A stretch of 64,000 nt of DNA from Galaxea fascicularis. Taxonomy: Eukaryota > Cnidaria > Anthozoa > Scleractinia > Euphylliidae. The stretch's first letter is position 1. Each line of letters opens with the position of its first letter. A program made the translations under genes and the position numbers. The stretch covers positions 28,725,372 to 28,789,371 of the forward strand of contig OX419337.1 in assembly GCA_948470475.1 (NCBI GenBank), read 5' to 3'. Shown here in pieces: positions 55,955 through 64,000 of this stretch. The notes below the pieces were generated by a model, which saw only the letters and a list, made by a program, of their open reading frames with translations, was not told the origin of the DNA and did no database searches.

Positions 55955-58000
55955 GATAGTGATTTGTCATTTTCTGGGGCCTATGGCTGTACTTAGGATA
56001 CGCGAGCAAAGTTTTTCCCTGACAGACATGCATACGGACCGCTAAGGCTGTTCAGTATTGTTAAATAGTATGTATTTAACTGTGTTAAAGGAATGTCACC
56101 ATCGGCTCATTTATCTGGCACTGAGGAGATATTATTATATATTTATTTGCTTATGTATTTCTTTATCTTTTCATTGTTTGGATTTTTTTCTTCTTTATTC
56201 CATCGTCCTCTTTCCTTTTGGTGTGGTTTTCAAATTGCATTGACAACAGCCGGAGTGGTTCGTGCGTTTCTTGTATAGTATATTGGTGGTTGCGGGCCGA
56301 TACCGTCTATTTCAGCGTTGCACGTTTGGCTGAAAGCCGCAGTTTGGCTAGTCAACAAAGATATCAGAACACCGACGACGAATGCGACGTATTCATTTAC
56401 GATTGACTCTGTGTAACTATATTTAACGTTGTTAACGGCGTTTTCGAGTCAAGTGTCGGTTTGCCTTGCGTTGTCAGTTGCCCAATCAAACATTGTTCCT
56501 TGAAAAATACGCAGCCGTGTATAGTATACAGAACGGTTTCCTACCCGCACAGAATACAACAAAGCTCGGTCATTCCTTTTTCAGTTAGTTGCCATTTCAA
56601 TGCTTTCAGCCATAGCACTTTTGTTTTACGAAAGAAAATTGTACGTGCCACAAATGATTATTCTCGACTCGTGATGTTAAGACATGTTTTACCTCCCAAT
56701 AGACTGATCCAGATTAGTGGGTAAAAAAGAACTGTTTAGTTCAGTGAAGAGAGAAGTGTGCCTGTAAGAATAAAGCGTACAAGCCAATGTTATCTCTTTA
56801 TATAAGATTTTTAGTATGCTAAAAACAATTCAATTTTAGTTATGGACTTCAGGTGATATCTTATTCTCGCTCATTTTATGTTGAAATTCCCCGCTTGATG
56901 ATGACCCATTTAAGTTTTCAAGAGAAGTCAATGACGGTATTTAGCCTAACGTAATTCACTTAATTACAGTATATTATACCGTTTAAGCAACTCTTGGTAA
57001 GAGTTTAAATGCAACTTACCATTTTGCGCCCCATTTGCTCCGTCGATTCCTTAACACACTTCGGTTCTTGCACCTGTTTAATAGTTCGTCAATCCAGTTT
57101 GCGGCACAATTCGATTCACTCGCCCCCGGTATGTTAAATACTGCTCCATTACTTCATCTGGGTGTAACTATACTTTTGTTTTTTTCCTGCTGGAAAGAAA
57201 GGGAAACATTTAAGATATTTTAGCTTCATTATGTGCGTGTTTTCGGGTTTTACCCCGTGGGAACTTATTTTTGACGTTTATCTGCGGTATCGCAGTGTTT
57301 TTTTAAGCCTTTTAAGAGCACTTTAAATATTTTCCTCCGCCGCAAAGCGACAATTTCATTGTAGTTTAGCTGCGTTCTTTAAACAAAAGCTCTTTGTTGC
57401 CACGCCTATGTATTACACGGTCGGAAGGACATGTTAACATTCTGTTTACTTTTACTGTTTACAAATATCAACACGACAAAGAATAAGTACAACTTAGACA
57501 ATCTACTTAGAAACAATCTACATTGCGGCCAAATTTATCAGTTAAAACAATATTTTGAGTTGCATTACTTGACAAAATGAAACAACAAACGCAGTTCATT
57601 AATTATGCCATTATAAGTCTATTGGCGTTTTCCTCAATGAGTGACTAAACATCTTACTCGCTTCCTCTTAGTACATTTTTCTTACTCTATTAACTCCAGG
57701 GGCTTTAACTCCATCCGTCCGAGAAAAGGGAGCTTGGCGTTGTCAAAACCGCTCCGGATAAACGCTGATCAAAGCATTCCACTATAACTCCGATTATATA
57801 CTCCGTCGTCAGTCTATAAGAAGCCGGTCGCCTTTGACTGACCGCATATCAAGACTTCCTCGCCAATCCAACAACGTTGTGTTGCGAAATGGCGCCAAAA
57901 GCGGCGTGAAAAGGCGTGAAATGCTTGCCGGAAGTTAGTGATGACAATATAACGCTTCTGCGGTAAACAAATTATTGATTTTGCATTGTTGATATTTGTG
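55955..58000. other. Non-coding DNA, no gene recognised
   Basis: T-rich stretches give hydrophobic short ORFs (56058-56278) with no plausible gene context. Nothing else supported. Confidence 0.45.
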
Positions 58001-58066
58001 GACTACACACTTCGGCTCTGTTTGCGTTAGCGCCGCATTTTCTGATGTTGTACAATAGTAGTGGCG

Positions 58067-58114
58067 ATGATAGAGACTGAATCGTGGCCGCTAGACCAAA
58101 GTGGGAATTTCGTG
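58067..58114 (+). CDS. Weak candidate first coding exon of an unidentified gene
   Basis: ATG 58067 opens 16 codons (MIETESWPLDQSGNFV) that run straight into a strong donor, GTAAGT, at 58115. The upstream 57700-58066 stretch is less AT-rich than its surroundings, as a promoter/5' UTR might be. No matching downstream exon was found up to 64000, so any gene would continue beyond the window or have unseen short exons. Could easily be chance. Confidence 0.15.
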
Positions 58115-58119
58115 GTAAG

Positions 58120-61100
58120 TTTATTGTATGGACATTGTGAAAGTGGATTGACTGTCGGTACTCCATAAGGGCGGGCAGTCTTTGAACATTTTAATGAGTG
58201 TTTCCTTCGTCAGTTTAACGAAACAGTGTTTGCGGTCCCTTTAACAAACAAGTTTATATCGGAACGAGAGAAGTCGTGGTCAAGCATAACTTAACGTTTG
58301 TGACGAATTAGGAAGCATAAAAATAAAGTAAAGAAACATTATAAGTTATAAGTGGATGCCGGGTTTAATGCAATTAAACACCACACTGGTGATCAAAAGG
58401 TCAGTGAATTTTGTGTTATTGGCCTTGAAACAACCCCTTGTCTGAGAAGAAGGAAAATTGTGAATGGTACTTCATTAGAACCAATATTGACAGGTAAAGA
58501 ATGCGAAGGCACAATATCCGCTACTAATGACGTTGAAAAACTGCGAAATAGTGCTGCCTTGAACGCTGAATATTTGTTGGACAACTCAAGAGATATTTGA
58601 TTGTGGACGTTGTTTACTTCATCGCTGTTACGTTACTCGGCTTTTATTTTTGAGCCGGAAATACTTTCTATACCCCCCGTCAGAGTATTAACGATTAACA
58701 TATTATATCAGATCATTTTGCCAAGAAACTGCAGATGCAGTAACTCTATAATTTGTGGTTTACAGTTGAGTATTAAGCCAACCCCTTTAAAACAGATCAC
58801 CTGTTTCAGAGCTAAATAATAAACAACAAAATAAGTCAAGTAATTATCGGTTTGACCTTTCATATATTTGTTTCGTTAAATGTTGTCTTTTTCTTTCGCA
58901 ATATCACTTTTACATTCATCACTCCTCAAAACACACCAGAAGACATAATTTTATAGCCAATTAACTATAATGACTGTCTGGCCTGTTAATCTGTTTTTGG
59001 CGAGTTAAAATCAGCGAGCACAGCGCAAACTCGTGAGTGTATTTGAGTCCACTTTTTTTTTTCGTTTTTCTGCCTGAGTTCAATTTAAATTTGAATTTTG
59101 TATCCATCTTCATGAGTGGACCAAGGATTGGACAGGATTGTCTTTTTGTGTTCAGAAGTAAGGTCTTGTGAAAAAGAGCTTATCCCTCGATCATGTGATT
59201 TTATCTTAGTGACGGTAATACTGCGTGAAACTAACGAAACTACGTTTTTTTGTCAGACAAAGGGATGGACACCGTCTAGATATTTTATGTAACAGCGGAA
59301 CTTTTGCGAGAGCCCCTAAATTATTGCACGAAGACACTCGTAACAAAAAGATTATCAGCATTTATCCTGCTGTAGTAGAGAGACCATTCTAGAAACCTTA
59401 TTTAACAGAAATGTATTTGGTGTTTGTCTGTATATGCAACAATCATATTCCACGTATCCTGGCTACCTTCAACACGTGTGCGTGTGTGACGCGTTATGTT
59501 GAATTTTGTTTTCATATCAACATTAATATTGCCTGATGTCTTGGGGACTTCGCGGTATCTTCTTGGGTGGGCACGGTTTTAAAAAGATATTGTTTTTTGT
59601 GTTTGATATGTGATCGCCGTTGTATCTACGCGTACCCGCATTGTGTTATCTTACAAATTGGTGCTCTAAGATATTTCACCGGATTACAAATATCATCTCT
59701 TGACCTTGCTTCTTCATTTGGAGTTAAACTTGTTGATCTTGACTTGCACGTATCTGATTCTTTCACAGATGTATCCCATTCTTCCCGCTGCTGTCTTCCT
59801 CGGGATTACGGAGGGATTTTGTCCCCTGAATAAGGCAGCCAACAGACAGTAGGACTGTGTTTCCCCGACGAATATGGTCTTTAGAGCCGTTCTGGTCCCA
59901 ACTGGGTATTAAAATAATACTCTATTGCATCAAAATTTGATATGTCTTGGATTGGAGAGTCAAGTTCGCATCGAAAACACCGGAAGGAAGTTCCAGTCCG
60001 AATAGTAGCCGTCGAGTCTACTGTGTTATAAATTCTAGCTATAGCGGAAAACGTAAATTGTTGAGAATTGTTATTAATAGTGATAAAATCAATATTAACC
60101 TCACTGCTACTTCCATAGGATACCAGTAAGTCGCTAAATTACTTAACAGAAGATTTTGAACACTGATTTTTTATATTTTTAAGGGTGTAAATCCGGTTGC
60201 AACAAAGTTAACACATAAATTGTAACAAAGCCGTCATTGCAACAAATAGTCAGTACATCTTCGTTGCAAGTAACTGCGACCGAACATTAACAGTAAAGAA
60301 ATTGCATTCATCATACATGCTGTTTTTGTGTGTAAATGGCGATATAACGGATAAAGGTTGGTACTAACGCAACCATCATGCAACGTTTCACGTGTTTTTT
60401 GAGACAGGGTTCAAACCGCATTCCAAAGATGACACGGGATAAAACTGAAGCTAACGAGTACATGATAAAATCTTTCCGTCCGATGTTATGCTTTGAGCCG
60501 ATATTTCACTGAAAGGATTCGAGGATTTGAACGACTGCTTTACGAAACGAGAAGTCATTCTGTGATAAACAGAAGTACTCGCTGCCAGTGGCGACTAAAT
60601 ATAGACCACATATACCGATATAGCTCATTCCTGGTCTCCCACGCCACTAGTTCTCAAACAACTGTATCTATGCGAAGTCGCTTGCGACGAAAATTTAGAA
60701 AGTAACAACATTATCATACCTGGGCCTTGATACACGCTGGCACCGATCTTCAAGTAGGGTTCAATGTCAAGAAAAGATTTATCAAAATGGTAAATTTACT
60801 TTTAAATCAAGAAGGGGAAATCACGCCAAATATATGTTAAGCCTCAATCACTATGTCATTATTCAGAGAGTGACAAAAGATTTATTTCCTTCGCATCACT
60901 TAATATCCAACAGCTATCTACCAATCACTTGTAGTGTAAATTAAAATGACGGAAATAACTGACTTATTTATTCCGGTATTCAATGCTTTTTTAGACGTGT
61001 ACAATATTTTTATACCCTCAGTGCACACGTAAACTGCAGTAACACCTGTAGAATGACAGACATCAATCCAGCTCTTTTGAAAAATGTTGGCAAAACAAGA

Positions 61101-64000
61101 CCCGAAAGGGTACCTAACCTTGGGGTTCCTTTAGCGAGTGTACGTAACTGGAGTTGCCTGCAATTTCGCAAGGAAGAATGTTACATTGACATTTTAGACA
61201 TTTCAGCTGGTTAGTGACACAGTGTTTTCACAGTCAGCTCAAAAGTGAACACAGTTGCCAGATAACAGGAAAGACCTTTTCATCTGTGGCCTGCCCAGGA
61301 AAACTTGATTGGACTTCTATTTTGGGTATTTCTCATTTGTACAGGTGGTTATACGTTGCTTAGTTGACAAGTAAAATAACGTTTTGATCCCTAAGTTTAA
61401 AAAGAACACGATTTGTCGTCCTTTTTCCAACTTTCCCCCCTTTTTTGTTAATTTTCAAACAGCAGCTTCAATGTCCTTCGTTGTAATTTGGCTCTCTTCA
61501 TGTTTAGAAGCCAAGCCGCATACCTGCAAATCAACATGTTTCCTAAAATGTTTCCTAAAATTAGTTTTAAAAACGTTTACATTACCTTTCTTTAGTGTAA
61601 CGCTGTGGTTTTTTTTTTTCTTTGTTACTTAAGAGTTACATTAAACGTTCTTAGCCAATGGTATTGCACGGTTTGTCGTTGTTTCACACTACGCGATATA
61701 TTGTCTCACATGTAGGCCGTTTCGGAGTTGCGCAGGGAAATGGGGCGAGTGTCAAATAAATCGACACCATCACATGAAAGATATCTTTGAGATTTGTCAT
61801 TTCACTAAGTTTGATTCTTTTAGGTTGAACAGAGAACAGGTTATGGACATTAAACATAGTTCAAAATCCATACAAATGTCTAATTTTGTAACAGCTTCCG
61901 CCCAAACCATACAAACTCTGCATTTTTTTTTACGATTTCTGTGATATTCTTAAAAATTGGCAAACATATTGATTTTCACCCCAGTTATTTCCAAGTAGTA
62001 GGTGGATGATGGGATCTTACAGTTGTCAGATAACTGAAAAATATTTTTAAGAGTTTGTATAGTTTCCGAGAACGCAGCCTCAAAATTAGAGACGTTTGTA
62101 TGGATTTTGAGCTATGTTTCAAGGTCCATAACTTGGTGTCTGTTCAATCTAAAAGAATAAAACCTGGTCAAACGACCAATATCAATGTTATCTTTCATGT
62201 TATCTTTCTGAGCAGTCCCTGCATATGGATACCATTTTCATTAACCTGTGCATGTCTTCTGGCCAGTTTGTGTCATATACTCTTTATCTTCCATTTGACA
62301 ACGGTACTGTCATGGGGACTTAGACTGGGAGAATAATCCTCGGACACCCCTCTGAAAATTATGTGATGAGAAAAAACTAACCTGAGGTGTCGGTTTACGC
62401 TATCTTAACGAAAGCTGGCCGAATTTCAGATTTCTGCTCTCACGTTTATCGAAATAGCTTTTCTTTCGAATTCGAACACTATTTTTTTTCCACTAGTAAC
62501 CCAAGTAAAACAGTTTACAGTACAAAAGACTTAACAGATCTGGCCAAAAGTCAGCTTCTTCTTTCGTGCACAAGATGCTGTTAAATTAAAGTTAAAGCAC
62601 CATCATCCAAAGATCCCGAAACAGTCAGTTTCATACAGTATTATGAAATACATTATCCGTATTTTAATCCCTGCTTTCCCTTTGTCGTAACATGGGAGAG
62701 CTTAGTTATGTATCATTTCCGCGAAAGCTTATCATTATTTTTACTACCACATCGCAACTTGAGCTAATACCACGGTCAAATAGTGGAACTGACTTTGTAT
62801 GACATTGTCCACAGAGTTTCATGCACTCCGCGGTACCTATTTTCATACGGACCGTATCATTGTCTTTTACACTTTTGTAACTGATCCTTCACTGAATTAA
62901 ACGTAGTGCGGAACATATGGTAACTCTCTTGCATTGTGCTCACTAATTCTAACTCATAAACGACTACTAGTAAATAAACCGAGCTTAGCGTTAGTAGTGG
63001 ATGCCTAAAGAATTACCATAATAGAGGTTAAGCAAGATTTTTAACCCTGATTTTTGCATCAGAATTGTTTTTGATACATTCGATTATTCACTGTTGATCA
63101 CAGCATCGAAGTTGGATCATTGCCAAACTGGAAAAAATCTAAATCTAGTACATCACACTTTTACATTTTTCGAGTTCATTCTGGATGACATTCGAGTGTT
63201 CGTTGAAACCTTTTTCCGCTGTCCAAGATCTACAGGCTTCTGCAGCAGCCGAGAGCAGCTGAATACATCTCAATGTAGCATCCACTAGATCACACTTTCA
63301 GCTCTTATTATTTACGCAATAGCATAAATCAATCTGAAGTTTTGTTCAAAAGGAATATAGCGTTACTCCGTCAAAACACAGGTTGTATAAAACACCTAAA
63401 ACAAGACCAAAGCCCCTCTCTATGTTGAGCTGTTGTTTATCAGTCAATGGCCATTTGTTTAACTTGTTTGATCCAATGTTTCACTCCCATTTAGCACTAT
63501 CTGAATTTATCGACCCTAAAGAATTCTTTCAGTCAAGACTAATCCATCGAGGAGCCAGATTGTTCTATTAGAAATATGTCGCGCTGAACTAACCTGGCAT
63601 GTTGGCATCAGATACCGTCCCTGGGAAATCACAACGGGCAAGATTTAGTGCGATGGTAGAACAGAATATCTGTTGAAACTGAATCAGGCTACACAAGGAG
63701 GCCAAAGCTGTCAAATGCATAAAAAATGACCCTAATTCTTAGTGGTTGTCCCCTTGAGGGAGCGATGTGTTGAAAAAGAGGTTGATTGCGTTGGGCAAGT
63801 AATGAGCCATGTGGTTTAACTGTTGGTCTCTTGTAACCCATCAGTTCCAACTTGCGCCACTTTAAGTTGTAAGAGAATTCATTGTCCCGCATGGAAAACA
63901 TTTTCAAGTTCAAGCATTTTAATGAGTCAACCTTAACGCCTCGATTGCTGAAAGGTTGGGTTTTCGCCCAGACATTGAAGACCAAGGACACAGTTTGAAA
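58120..64000. other. Non-coding DNA, no gene recognised
   Basis: Short ORFs only (for example 63689-63991 minus and 62055-62336 plus) without known motifs. No structured repeat noticed. Confidence 0.4.

Noticed and set aside
56058..56278. Hydrophobic ORFs resembling membrane segments
   Set aside because: T-rich sequence gives Phe/Leu/Ile-rich translations in several frames; no start context or splice sites.
59567..59833. Open frame tested as a second exon for the 58067 candidate
   Set aside because: No acceptor in the right phase and no recognisable protein family.

Overview
The window is eukaryotic nuclear DNA. It is AT-rich, almost free of long ORFs, and carries one spliced gene with GT-AG introns. 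Many short foldback elements recur, several of which I recognise from reef-coral genomes: a tRNA-derived SINE preceded by a GCCTG..CAGGC hairpin, the 'GTCCAATTCGGTCTGTAAT' inverted repeat, and a non-LTR retrotransposon tail ending in (AAT)n. The best guess is a hexacorallian cnidarian, probably a stony coral. That is an inference from memory of repeats and gene structure, not a database match.

The gene is at 37247-49709 on the plus strand. It has 12 coding exons whose phases all agree, giving about 762 residues. It encodes an intracellular DDHD-family phospholipase A1, closest to DDHD1 (phosphatidic-acid-preferring PLA1). The N-terminal WWE-like region, the VVHGIGQ strand, the lipase serine (AHSLG) and the C-terminal DDHD domain (HPADPV and [10 protein letters not shown] motifs) are all visible. 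An in-frame stop two codons before the ATG supports the start.

Layout: 1-37 kb is a gene desert with scattered foldbacks and MITEs (1.4, 7.1-8.7, 9.4, 14.6, 15.3, 18.3-18.8 and 23.9-24.1 kb), a 138-bp tandem duplication (19.0 kb), a diverged duplicated segment (15.2-16.0 versus 20.05-20.4 kb) and retrotransposon remnants (35.3-36.8 kb). At 37.2-49.7 kb is the DDHD1-like gene. Its introns hold three same-orientation copies of one 160-175 bp element, a near-identical 137-bp tandem duplication, a tandem duplication that includes part of exon 3 and its donor site, and several foldbacks. At 51-64 kb is further non-coding DNA with foldbacks at 52.3-52.8 kb, a probable TTAA-flanked non-autonomous element (54.96-55.95 kb) and one weak candidate first exon (58.07 kb).

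I found no operon, CRISPR array, rRNA, intact tRNA or evident new multi-gene system. The points of most interest are the gene's repeat-driven remodelling (possible duplicated exon 3) and the nested, palindromic element landscape.
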